Source: an uncultured Granulosicoccaceae bacterium
GTDB taxonomy: Bacteria; Pseudomonadota; Gammaproteobacteria; CALCKW01
NCBI GenBank assembly: GCA_937941555.1
Contig: CALDHJ010000183.1
Coordinates: forward strand, 1 to 5,687
Direction: 5' to 3'
Length of the DNA stretch: 5,687 nucleotides
Made by a program: the position numbers and the translations under genes
Notes under the pieces: model-generated
Seen by the model: the letters and a program-made list of their open reading frames with translations, nothing else
Told to the model about the DNA's origin: nothing
Database searches by the model: none
In this document: positions 1 to 5,687 of the stretch, in pieces
Position numbering within the stretch: position 1 is the stretch's first letter
How the letters are laid out: the number at the start of each line of letters is the position of its first letter

Positions 1-896
1 TCGTAATCGAGGACCAGGCGGTGTCTGAACACATTGTGAACAACCGATTGCACGTCGGCCGGCGACACATAGTCGCGTCCGCTCAGCCAGGCATGAGACC
101 GACTTGCAATATCAAGCGACAGGGTCGCCCGCGGACTGCAGCCATAGCCCAATGCCCGCGCCGCCTCACCTTGCCGCGTTGCAACCACCAGCGAGACCAC
201 GTAGCGCTTGATGCTGTCGGACACCGTGAGATCCAACACTTCCCGTCTCGCCGCGTCGAGCACCGCAAGGTCGAGCAGCGTGTCCGTCGCCGAGGCATCG
301 TCGGGTGTCCGGACCTCACCCCGGTCTTCGGCGCGAACCAATTCGAGAATCTGCAGTTCATCTTCGGGTCGGGGGTAGTCCACCTCGACATGCAATAGAA
401 AACGGTCCAGTTGCGCTTCGGGCAGCGCGTAGGTGCCCGCCTGCTCGAGCGGATTGCGCGTCGCCATCACGAGAAACGGGGTGGGCAAGGCGTAAGTCAC
501 ATCGCCAACGGAAATCTCCCCCTCCGACATCGCCTCGAGCAGCGCGGACTGGACCTTGGCCGGCGCGCGGTTGATTTCATCGGCGAGCACGAGGTTGTGA
601 AAGAGCGGTCCGGCCTTGAACTCGAAACTTCCGGTCTGGTTGCGGTAGATCTCGGTCCCGGTGAGGTCAGCCGGCAGCAGGTCGGGGGTAAACTGAATGC
701 GCTGAAAATCCCCCTCCATCGCATTTGCCAGAACCCGTATCGCGCGGGTCTTGGCGAGCCCGGGTACGCCCTCGACCAGCACATGGCCACGTGAAAGTAG
801 CGCAATGAGCACGCTGTCGACGAGCGCCTCCTGGCCGATGATCTTGCGGTTGAGATAGGCCTTGAGATCGGCAAACCGGCTTTGGGATTGGGTCAC
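1..896 (-). CDS. moxR: MoxR-family AAA+ ATPase (3' end cut by window edge)
   Basis: This is a MoxR-type AAA+ ATPase, a cytoplasmic chaperone-like enzyme that uses ATP to remodel or activate partner proteins, often von Willebrand A-domain proteins encoded next to it. The visible 298 residues show, in order, a lid helix with IIGQE (19-23), Walker A GVPGLAKT (43-50), Walker B LVLADEIN (102-109), a sensor-1 region ATRNP (145-149), the arginine-finger segment LPEAQLDRF (158-166) and sensor-2 GCSPRA (252-257). MoxR proteins are usually 310-330 residues, so only a short C-terminal piece is missing beyond the left edge. The GTG start is chosen because no in-frame ATG lies upstream, and the family N-terminus begins shortly before the IGQE helix. 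No strong ribosome binding site is visible. DUF58 and vWA genes commonly follow, but they would lie outside the window. Sensor-1 has Arg where Gln is usual. The family call is secure; the substrate is unknown. Confidence 0.95.
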   Translation of the reverse strand, partial: MTQSQSRFADLKAYLNRKIIGQEALVDSVLIALLSRGHVLVEGVPGLAKTRAIRVLANAMEGDFQRIQFTPDLLPADLTGTEIYRNQTGSFEFKAGPLFHNLVLADEINRAPAKVQSALLEAMSEGEISVGDVTYALPTPFLVMATRNPLEQAGTYALPEAQLDRFLLHVEVDYPRPEDELQILELVRAEDRGEVRTPDDASATDTLLDLAVLDAARREVLDLTVSDSIKRYVVSLVVATRQGEAARALGYGCSPRATLSLDIASRSHAWLSGRDYVSPADVQSVVHNVFRHRLVLDY

Positions 897-960
897 GGTG
901 TCAGGCTCATGTCGTGTTGTCCATCGAGGCCCCCGGACCGGCCGAGGGACGGGTGCCGTA

Positions 961-989
961 AGTATAGCGTTGCCGGTCGGCGCCCGAAC
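961..989 (-). promoter_or_regulatory. Candidate promoter of the MoxR-family gene
   Basis: Read on the minus strand, TATACT at 966-961 matches five of six bases of a sigma-70 -10 box. A poor -35 candidate, TTCGGG at 988-983, lies 16 bases upstream. Transcription would start near 953, giving a leader of about 57 bases before the GTG at 896. The -10 box is plausible and the -35 box is weak, so this is a suggestion based on position and one good hexamer. Confidence 0.3.
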
Positions 990-1035
990 CGCACGCGCTG
1001 CCAGCCTGGTCGAGGACAAAAGACCGTGAATCGGT

Positions 1036-1063
1036 TTGGTTGTTCCGGCATTTGACGTAAAAT
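1036..1063 (+). promoter_or_regulatory. Candidate promoter of the flavodoxin-avtA-GNAT operon
   Basis: TAAAAT at 1058-1063 matches five of six bases of a sigma-70 -10 box. TTGGTT at 1036-1041, 16 bases upstream, keeps the TTG of the -35 consensus. Transcription would start near 1070, leaving a leader of about 67 bases before the ATG at 1137. The site lies in the divergent intergenic region between the MoxR-family gene and the operon, where a promoter is required. Not verified. Confidence 0.4.
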
Positions 1064-1136
1064 CTGTGCCGCTATCGCACCCACGACGCGTACGACTCCA
1101 CTATCCTCCCGCCTGTTTCGAAGCTACACCACCACC

Positions 1137-1577
1137 ATGTCTGAGATTGCCATTGTTGCCGGCACTGTGTACGGCACCGCCCAGTTTGTTGCCGAAGAAC
1201 TGGCCCAGAGTCTGGTCGACGCCGGCCACGCCGCGACCTTCTTCGAGAACGCGGAGCTCGATACCGTGACGGACAGTTGCGATACCCTGATCGTCTGCAG
1301 TTCGACGACCGGCAGCGGAGATATCCCGGACAATCTCGCGGGCTTCCACAACGCACTCAAGGATGGCGCAAGCCTGAGCAACCTGCGGTTCGCCGTCGTC
1401 GCACTCGGGGACTCGTCCTACCTCGACAGCTACTGCGGTGCCGGCCACACGCTGCACGCGGCACTCGAAGACTGTGGCGCCGAGCCGCTCGCCGCGCCGC
1501 TCGAGATCGACGCCAACGAAGTCGACACCCCGGAAGACGTCGCCCTGCTCTGGGTCGAGGAATTGCTGAACCCGTGA
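1137..1577 (+). CDS. Short-chain flavodoxin of the MioC/YqcA type
   Basis: A single-domain flavodoxin of 146 residues, a cytoplasmic FMN-binding electron carrier. All three FMN-contacting loops are visible: the phosphate loop GTVYGTA (9-15) after strand 1, the loop SSTTGSGD (55-62), and the loop ALGDSSY (89-95) followed by CGAG (100-103). Length matches E. coli MioC and YqcA, both just under 150 residues. The STTGxGD and NLRFxVxALGDSSY patterns resemble YqcA more than MioC, so no symbol is assigned. The ATG is chosen because the first beta strand follows at once; no clear Shine-Dalgarno precedes it. It is the first gene of an operon, and its TGA overlaps the GTG start of avtA by four bases (GTGA). 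The partner reductase and electron acceptor are not encoded here. MioC has been linked to biotin synthase electron transfer in E. coli; whether this protein does the same is not known. Confidence 0.93.
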   Translation: MSEIAIVAGTVYGTAQFVAEELAQSLVDAGHAATFFENAELDTVTDSCDTLIVCSSTTGSGDIPDNLAGFHNALKDGASLSNLRFAVVALGDSSYLDSYCGAGHTLHAALEDCGAEPLAAPLEIDANEVDTPEDVALLWVEELLNP

Positions 1578-2827
1578 GTTTTCGTTTCAGTCGCTTTGGC
1601 GAACACTTCGACAGCCGTCTCGGCACCCTGAGCCTGATGCAGGATCTCGGTGATGCAGCGGAAAACCCCGACACATTGATGCTCGGAGGCGGCAACCCGG
1701 CGCGGATCCCGGCGGTAGAATCCCGATTTGCCGACTACCTCACCGCGCTGTCACACGACACGGCCGGCACCACCACACAGCTCGCCGCCTACGCTGACCC
1801 GGCCGGCGATCGCCGGTTCCGGCGCGCAGTTGTGACCCTGCTGAACCGCGAGTACGGCTTCGGTATCAGTGAGCGCAATGTCTGCCTGAGCAACGGCAGC
1901 CAGAACGGGTTCTTCGCGTTGATGAACTTGCTCGGCGGCACGCGTGCTGACGGCTCGCTGCAGCGCATCCTGTTGCCGATGACACCGGAATACCTTGGTT
2001 ACGCTGATCTGTGGGTCGACCAACCGGCCTTCGTGGCCCACCGCCCCACGATCGAGCTGCTCGATGACCGTCTGTTCAAATACCGGGTCGACTTCGATTC
2101 CATCAGTATCGGCGACGACATCGGCGCGCTGTGCCTGTCGCGGCCGACCAACCCCACCGGCAACGTCGTCACCGATGACGAGCTCAACCGACTGGACCGC
2201 ATGGCGCAGGCTGCCAATGTCCCGCTGATCGTCGACAACGCCTACGGCGAACCCTTCCCCGGCATCACCGCACATGACATCACGCCGACCTGGAACGACA
2301 ACACCGTGTTGTGCATGAGCCTGTCGAAAGTCGGTTTGCCCGGCGTGCGCACCGGCATCATTGTCGCGCACCACGACATCGTCGAACGGATCGCAGCAAT
2401 GAACGCGGTCATGAACCTCGCTCCGGGCAACTTCGGCCCGACCCTGATGGCCGATGCCGTTGAGAACGGCGACATCCTGCGCCTGGCCCGCGAGCACATC
2501 CGCCCGCACTATCAGGCGATTTCAAAGCAAGCTATCAACACGCTGCTCGACGCCACGGCAGGCACACCGGTCCGGCTGCACAAACCCGAGGGCGCGATAT
2601 TTCTCTGGCTGTGGGCTCCCGATCTCGGCGGCACGTCCGAGCAGCTCTATCAACGCCTCAAATCCGAAGGCGTCGTCGTCGTTGCGGGACACCACTTCTT
2701 CCCTGGTCTCGAAGGCGACTGGACCCACCGCCACGAGTGCCTGCGCATCAGTTTTGCCGGTGGCGCTGAGCCAGTGGCCAAGGCTGCCCCTCGCATCGCC
2801 CGCGCCATCAAGGAGCTCTACCCTTGA
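1574..2827 (+). CDS. avtA: Valine-pyruvate aminotransferase AvtA
   Basis: AvtA is a PLP-dependent fold-type I aminotransferase that exchanges the amino group between valine and pyruvate, giving 2-oxoisovalerate and alanine. It connects branched-chain amino acid and alanine metabolism in the cytoplasm. The 417-residue product has the same length as E. coli AvtA and the same landmarks: LGGGNPA (37-43), LSNGSQ (105-110), SRPTNPTGN (189-197) with the cofactor-contacting Asn194, DNAYG (221-225), MSLSKVGLPGVRTG (248-261) with Schiff-base Lys252 and phosphate-binding Arg259, HKPEGAIFLWLW (336-347), and Arg391 as the likely substrate carboxylate ligand. The frame is open 99 codons further upstream inside the flavodoxin gene. 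The GTG at 1574 is chosen because MSFRFSRFGE matches the AvtA N-terminus and gives a GTGA overlap, preceded by GAGGA at 1557-1561 (rather distant). Its TGA overlaps the next start. Confidence 0.97.
   Translation: MSFRFSRFGEHFDSRLGTLSLMQDLGDAAENPDTLMLGGGNPARIPAVESRFADYLTALSHDTAGTTTQLAAYADPAGDRRFRRAVVTLLNREYGFGISERNVCLSNGSQNGFFALMNLLGGTRADGSLQRILLPMTPEYLGYADLWVDQPAFVAHRPTIELLDDRLFKYRVDFDSISIGDDIGALCLSRPTNPTGNVVTDDELNRLDRMAQAANVPLIVDNAYGEPFPGITAHDITPTWNDNTVLCMSLSKVGLPGVRTGIIVAHHDIVERIAAMNAVMNLAPGNFGPTLMADAVENGDILRLAREHIRPHYQAISKQAINTLLDATAGTPVRLHKPEGAIFLWLWAPDLGGTSEQLYQRLKSEGVVVVAGHHFFPGLEGDWTHRHECLRISFAGGAEPVAKAAPRIARAIKELYP
2810..2815 (+). promoter_or_regulatory. Ribosome binding site supporting a TTG start
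   Basis: AAGGAG lies inside the last codons of avtA, eight bases before the TTG at 2824. It is the strongest Shine-Dalgarno sequence seen in the window and is the main reason to accept a TTG start for the GNAT gene instead of the internal ATG at codon 24. Confidence 0.7.
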
Positions 2828-3279
2828 ACACCCTCTCCATCGTCCCGGCGACCCCGGAGCACGTTGAGCAGCTGACCGAATTCAATTGCCGCATGGCGAT
2901 GGAGACAGAGCAGCTCGAACTCGATCCCGACACCGTTCGACGCGGTGTCGGCCGCCTGATCGCCCAACCGGCAAACGGGCAATACCGACTCGCCGAACGC
3001 GCAGGTAACGTCGTGGGCAGCCTGATGCTCACCTACGAATGGAGCGACTGGCGAGACGGCAATATGTGGTGGATTCAAAGTGTCTACGTGCCACCCGAGC
3101 AACGACGCACCGGCGTCTTCAGCGCTCTCTACAACCACGTCATCGAGCTCGCTCGCCAGGACTCGGACGTGCGCTGTGTGCGACTCTACGTCGAACACGA
3201 GAACCACAATGCGCAGTCCACCTACACGGCGCTTGGCATGGTTGAAACCGGCTATCGTCTATACGAGGTCGGCGTATAG
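2824..3279 (+). CDS. GNAT-family N-acetyltransferase
   Basis: A 151-residue GNAT-fold acetyltransferase expected to move an acetyl group from acetyl-CoA to an unidentified amine in the cytoplasm. Visible landmarks are the N-terminal strand and helix (SIVPATPEHVEQL, 5-17), a central strand VVGSLMLTYEWSDW (63-76), WWIQSVYV (82-89), and acetyl-CoA pyrophosphate-loop motif A QRRTGVF (93-99). In that motif the final small residue of the classical RxxGxG/A is Phe; RRxGVFxALY is common in this subgroup. Motif B is LYVEHENHNAQSTYTALGM (121-139), which ends in the usual YxxLGM turn. The TTG start overlaps the avtA stop (TTGA) and follows a good AAGGAG. Starting at ATG codon 24 would remove the first strand. 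Co-translation with avtA is likely. No substrate can be assigned, though location suggests an amino acid, a small amine or protein N-termini. Confidence 0.9.
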   Translation: MNTLSIVPATPEHVEQLTEFNCRMAMETEQLELDPDTVRRGVGRLIAQPANGQYRLAERAGNVVGSLMLTYEWSDWRDGNMWWIQSVYVPPEQRRTGVFSALYNHVIELARQDSDVRCVRLYVEHENHNAQSTYTALGMVETGYRLYEVGV

Positions 3280-3420
3280 CGCAGCCGTCGGCAGCACAAC
3301 AAAATCCGGCCCCGTCAGTCAAGAGCGTAGCGTCGCGACTTAGGTTACAGTCGCCTGCCGCGCTCACATGCGCAGACCGCCCGGAGCGGACTCACTGGGC
3401 ACCACCGAGATTCCCCGAAC
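3280..3420 (+). other. Intergenic gap before xthA
   Basis: This 141-base stretch separates the GNAT gene from xthA. No RNA gene and no convincing terminator (stem followed by a T run) is visible after the GNAT stop. The only structure seen is a six-base inverted repeat, GCGACT at 3335-3340 and AGTCGC at 3349-3354, with an eight-base loop. No good sigma-70 promoter could be picked, so xthA may be read from the upstream operon or from a promoter I cannot recognise. Confidence 0.5.
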
Positions 3421-4236
3421 ATGCGCATCGTCTCTTTAAACGTCAACAGTATCCGACAGCGCCTGCCGCACCTGCGTGCCCTGGTCGAGTCCCACGCCCC
3501 GGAGGTCATCGGCCTGCAGGAAACCAAGGTAACCGACGACGACTTTCCGCTCGAAGCCGTCGAGTCGCTCGGGTACCACGTCGCTTTTCAAGGTCAGAAG
3601 ACCCACTACGGCGTCGCCTTGCTGACGCGGACCGAACCGCTGTGCGTCATCAACGGGTTTCCAACCGACGCCGATGACGCTCAACGCCGCTGGATCGGCG
3701 CTGAAATCGAGACTGCGCAAGGACGCCGGCTGACGGTCTACAACGGCTACTTTCCGCAAGGCGAGAGTCGTGATCACCCGGTGAAATTTCCGGCCAAGGC
3801 GAAGTTCTACGCAGACGTGCTCACACAGCTCAACGCTGACCACAAACCCGACGACGCGGTCGTGGTCATGGGCGACCTCAACATCGCCGCCGAGGACCGG
3901 GACATCGGTATCGGGCCCGACAACGTCAAGCGGTGGCTCAAGACCGGCAAGGCAAGCTTTCTGCCCGAGGAGCGCACGTGGCTGCAGTCGCTCTTCGATT
4001 GGGGACTCGTCGACACCTACCGCCGTTGTCACCCGACAACTGATGATTGCTTCAGTTGGTTTGACTACCGCTCGAAAGGCTTCGAGCGCGAGCCACGGCG
4101 CGGCTTGCGCATCGACTACATTCTGGCCTCCGCTGCGCTCGCAGATTCCGTTGTTGCATCCGGCAGCGACTACCTCATCCGGTCCATGGACAAGCCGTCC
4201 GACCATTGCCCCGTCTGGAGTGAATTCGATGTCTGA
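3421..4236 (+). CDS. xthA: Exodeoxyribonuclease III (AP endonuclease)
   Basis: Exonuclease III of the EEP (exonuclease-endonuclease-phosphatase) superfamily. It incises DNA 5' to abasic sites in base excision repair and has 3'-5' exonuclease and 3'-phosphatase activity on duplex DNA. The 271-residue product is close to the 268 of E. coli XthA and carries the expected active site: Asn7 in LNVNS, metal-ligand Glu34 in LQETK, Tyr110 in [12 protein letters not shown], Asp152 and Asn154 in MGDLNIA, Asp232 in GLRIDYIL, and Asp261-His262 in KPSDHCPVW. The stretches HYGVALLT (62-69) and [11 protein letters not shown] (211-221) are typical of the XthA branch rather than the ExoA/Ape1 branch. The ATG gives the family N-terminus; only a weak GAGA-type ribosome site (around 3406-3410) precedes it. 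Its stop overlaps the start of the next gene by eight bases. Confidence 0.98.
   Translation: MRIVSLNVNSIRQRLPHLRALVESHAPEVIGLQETKVTDDDFPLEAVESLGYHVAFQGQKTHYGVALLTRTEPLCVINGFPTDADDAQRRWIGAEIETAQGRRLTVYNGYFPQGESRDHPVKFPAKAKFYADVLTQLNADHKPDDAVVVMGDLNIAAEDRDIGIGPDNVKRWLKTGKASFLPEERTWLQSLFDWGLVDTYRRCHPTTDDCFSWFDYRSKGFEREPRRGLRIDYILASAALADSVVASGSDYLIRSMDKPSDHCPVWSEFDV
4217..4220 (+). promoter_or_regulatory. Ribosome binding site of the cyclotransferase-like gene
   Basis: GGAG lies eight bases before the ATG at 4229, inside the final codons of xthA. It fixes the start of the downstream gene, whose frame is otherwise open a further 62 codons upstream within xthA. Confidence 0.6.
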
Positions 4237-4723
4237 CGCGCTCGCTATACCCGAGAGCTGGTTCTTTTTCGGCAGCCTGCTCAGTGCCGATGTGCGCCAC
4301 GCGGTCATCGGCCGTGCAGTACCGGACGATGAATGTGCCGCCGTCACGCTCGATGGTTACCGCCGTGTGCGCGTCGCCAATGAAACCTACCCCGCGCTGG
4401 TGCCGGCGCAGAGAGAGTCGGTCGAGGGTATCGTGGTGAGCGAGCTGACGGCCGAAGAGGCCCTGCGAGTCATGTGGTTCGAAGGTGAGGAATATAAACC
4501 TGAAGCGGTTCTGGTGCGCTACCCGCGCGGTGGCTTCGATGAAGCCTTCACCTTTCTCGCCGCACCGGACTTGCAATTGACTGATGAAGCCTGGGACTAC
4601 GACGCGTGGCTCGAACAAGAGCTCGAGCAGTATGTCCCGATGACCGACGAATGGATGTCCGGCTACGGTAAAACCGATTTCGCGTCCCAAAATGCCATCT
4701 GGCGAGACGCACAAGACTCCTGA
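4229..4723 (+). CDS. Gamma-glutamylcyclotransferase / AIG2-like family protein
   Basis: A 164-residue protein of the gamma-glutamylcyclotransferase-like (GGACT/AIG2) fold. Members release 5-oxoproline from gamma-glutamyl amines or amino acids, though many bacterial members have no proven substrate. The N-terminal strand and loop [12 protein letters not shown] (11-22) correspond to the family's YGSL signature, with Phe14 in the Tyr position. Next come LDGYRRVRV (41-49), YPALVPA (54-60), [25 protein letters not shown] (65-89) and a C-terminal region rich in acidic residues and Trp. Glu85 in FEGEEY is the likely catalytic acid/base by position in the family. The ATG is chosen for its GGAG ribosome site and because the family fold begins shortly after it. 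It overlaps xthA by eight bases, so the two are probably translationally coupled. The family call is good; the substrate and any link to repair are unknown. Confidence 0.88.
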   Translation: MSDALAIPESWFFFGSLLSADVRHAVIGRAVPDDECAAVTLDGYRRVRVANETYPALVPAQRESVEGIVVSELTAEEALRVMWFEGEEYKPEAVLVRYPRGGFDEAFTFLAAPDLQLTDEAWDYDAWLEQELEQYVPMTDEWMSGYGKTDFASQNAIWRDAQDS

Positions 4724-4760
4724 CAAAGAAACACAACACACCGGACACCGCTCAGAGCAC
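4724..4760. other. Convergent intergenic gap without a visible terminator
   Basis: These 37 bases separate the stop codons of the cyclotransferase-like gene (plus strand) and the alkyltransferase gene (minus strand). No GC-rich stem followed by a T run is visible for either strand, so transcripts may end by Rho or run into the opposite gene. Confidence 0.5.
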
Positions 4761-5585
4761 TTACCGCTGCGCCACGCGGGCATGCTCCTGGGCGAGCAGC
4801 GCCATCTTTCGTGCAACGCCCCACCGATAGCCGCCGAAGGCCCCGGTCGAGCGAATGACACGGTGACACGGGATCAACACCGCAAGCGGATTGGCGCCGA
4901 CCGCGTTGGCAACAGCGCGGTGACTCGACGGGCGCCCCACGCGACCAGCGAGCTGCGAATAGCTTGCACGCGCGCCGTCGGGCAGTTCGATCAAGGCTCG
5001 CCAAACCTGTATCTGAAACGGCGTACCGGCCAGCAACAACGACAACGAGCGGCGACCGTTCCTGTTGAAGACCTGATCAGCAACCAACCGGGTGCCCGTT
5101 TGGTTGCGGTTCAATTGAGCACCGGGCCACCGCGCCGTGAAATCAGATAGCGTCTGTTCGGTCGTGTCGGTGACAAAGGCGAGGCCCGCCACCCCGCGAT
5201 CTGTCTGGCACACCACCATGTCACCAAGCGGCGTGCCGTGTACACCCCAGTCGACTGCGAGCCCGGCGCCACCGTTGCGGTATTCACCCGGCGTCATCGC
5301 CTCCACATTGACAAACAGATCGTGCAACCGAGAGGCACCCGACAGTCCGGTCGTCAGCGCGGCATCGAGCACGGTCTCGTTTTCGGCGAGCAGTTGGCGA
5401 GAGCGCTCGTGCGTGAGTGCCAAGATGAACTGTTTCGGGCTCAAACCAACGGCCTGCTTGAACACGCGCTGGGCGTGCGCCGGAGACAGATTCATTTGCG
5501 CGGCCACATCATCAAGCGTCGGCTGGTTCGCCTGGTGCTCGGCCATCCATTCAAGACAATTTGCAATGCGGGAGAAGTGGTTCAT
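4761..5585 (-). CDS. AraC-type HTH / methylated-DNA-[protein]-cysteine S-methyltransferase fusion
   Basis: A two-domain protein of 274 residues. The N-terminal ~100 residues are an AraC/XylS-type double helix-turn-helix: the first around TLDDVAAQMNLSPAHAQRVF (23-42), the second around VLDAALTTGLSGASRLHDLF (72-91), closing with MTPGEYR (97-103). A ribonuclease-H-like subdomain follows (about 110-180), then the alkyltransferase domain with FQIQVWRAL (190-198), YSQLAGRVGRPSSHRAV (209-225), VGANP (229-233) and the active site PCHRV (239-243). Cys240 accepts the alkyl group from O6-alkylguanine in a single-turnover, suicidal reaction. The N-terminal Ada zinc-cysteine domain that senses methylphosphotriesters is absent, so the symbol ada is not given. 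The ATG at 5585 is preferred over an in-frame TTG at 5609: it has GAGG five bases upstream and MNHFSRIA matches the usual family N-terminus. Whether the HTH regulates genes or only helps DNA binding is unknown. Confidence 0.93.
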   Translation of the reverse strand: MNHFSRIANCLEWMAEHQANQPTLDDVAAQMNLSPAHAQRVFKQAVGLSPKQFILALTHERSRQLLAENETVLDAALTTGLSGASRLHDLFVNVEAMTPGEYRNGGAGLAVDWGVHGTPLGDMVVCQTDRGVAGLAFVTDTTEQTLSDFTARWPGAQLNRNQTGTRLVADQVFNRNGRRSLSLLLAGTPFQIQVWRALIELPDGARASYSQLAGRVGRPSSHRAVANAVGANPLAVLIPCHRVIRSTGAFGGYRWGVARKMALLAQEHARVAQR

Positions 5586-5687
5586 CTCGACCTCGGCAGA
5601 AACACCCAACGGACACCATGATGCAGCGCGAGTGGGATCTTCACCACCCGTTTCCTGCGCACGGTGACGCCACGCACTCAGCGCAGC
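5586..5687 (-). other. Upstream region of the alkyltransferase gene
   Basis: These 102 bases precede the alkyltransferase start and run to the window edge. GAGG (minus strand, around 5594-5591) serves as its ribosome site. No confident promoter hexamers or Ada-box-like repeat are seen. The alkyltransferase frame stays open to the edge but has no ATG there. A 31-codon GTG-started frame (5677-5582) ends in an ATGA overlap with the alkyltransferase start. I do not call it a gene. Confidence 0.4.

Noticed and set aside
21..794. Plus-strand frames of 125 and 127 codons opposite the MoxR-family gene
   Set aside because: The minus strand encodes all the AAA+ motifs in order, so these are shadows.
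936..978. Seven-base inverted repeat GACCGGC / GCCGGTC flanking the putative MoxR -10 box
   Set aside because: With arms this short and GC-rich, one or two such pairs are expected by chance in a 240-base region.
1052..1057. TTGACG as a -35 box for the flavodoxin operon
   Set aside because: No acceptable -10 box lies 15-18 bases downstream. The overlapping TAAAAT at 1058-1063 is a better -10 box.
893..1084. 63-codon minus-strand frame in the divergent region, ending over the MoxR GTG
   Set aside because: Although it ends in a GTGA-type overlap, it has no ribosome site or recognisable domain and covers the region where the promoters are expected.
1277..1573. 99-codon upstream extension of the avtA frame
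   Set aside because: It lies inside the flavodoxin gene in another frame, is Arg-rich and does not resemble the AvtA N-terminus.
1751..2509. Minus-strand open frame of 252 codons opposite avtA
   Set aside because: It is a shadow of avtA, which has a full set of aminotransferase motifs. The antisense product shows no family features.
3436..4347. Minus-strand open frame of 303 codons opposite xthA
   Set aside because: It is antisense to a gene with a complete XthA active site, has no recognisable domain, and is explained by the GC-rich third positions of xthA.
4175..4861. Minus-strand open frame of 228 codons across the xthA end, the cyclotransferase-like gene and the convergent gap
   Set aside because: It crosses three real genes or gaps and shows no motif; it is a compositional artefact.
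4692..5667. Plus-strand frames of 152, 127 and 176 codons opposite the alkyltransferase gene
   Set aside because: They are antisense to a clear HTH-alkyltransferase and have low-complexity, Arg-, Ser- or Thr-rich products without domains.

Overview
The window looks like ordinary chromosomal sequence from a GC-rich gammaproteobacterium. The aminotransferase and exonuclease genes read like full-length relatives of the Escherichia coli proteins AvtA and XthA, and the flavodoxin is of the short MioC/YqcA type. Codons mostly end in G or C. I cannot name the genus. Gene density is high, start/stop overlaps are frequent, and no insertion sequence, phage gene, tRNA, rRNA or CRISPR array is visible.

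Layout, left to right. (1) A MoxR-type AAA+ ATPase on the minus strand, its last few codons cut off by the left edge (1-896). (2) A 240-base divergent intergenic region with a candidate promoter for each direction. (3) A plus-strand operon of three genes joined by 4-base start/stop overlaps: a short flavodoxin (1137-1577), valine-pyruvate aminotransferase avtA starting on GTG (1574-2827), and a GNAT acetyltransferase starting on TTG (2824-3279). (4) A 141-base gap. (5) A plus-strand pair with an 8-base overlap: exodeoxyribonuclease III xthA (3421-4236) and a gamma-glutamylcyclotransferase/AIG2-like protein (4229-4723). (6) A 37-base convergent gap. (7) On the minus strand, an AraC-type helix-turn-helix protein fused to an O6-alkylguanine-DNA alkyltransferase (4761-5585). 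The last ~100 bases hold its upstream region.

How the genes may work together: avtA links the alanine/pyruvate and valine/2-oxoisovalerate pools. The flavodoxin and acetyltransferase beside it are probably co-translated with it, but no shared pathway can be proved from sequence. The right half contains two DNA repair enzymes, an AP endonuclease and an alkyltransferase, in convergent orientation. The MoxR ATPase probably heads a separate minus-strand operon continuing beyond the left edge.

I found no clearly new system. The points most worth checking are the tightly coupled flavodoxin-avtA-GNAT operon with non-ATG starts, the xthA-cyclotransferase coupling, the lack of the N-terminal Ada zinc domain in the alkyltransferase together with its open upstream frame, and a few changed motif residues.
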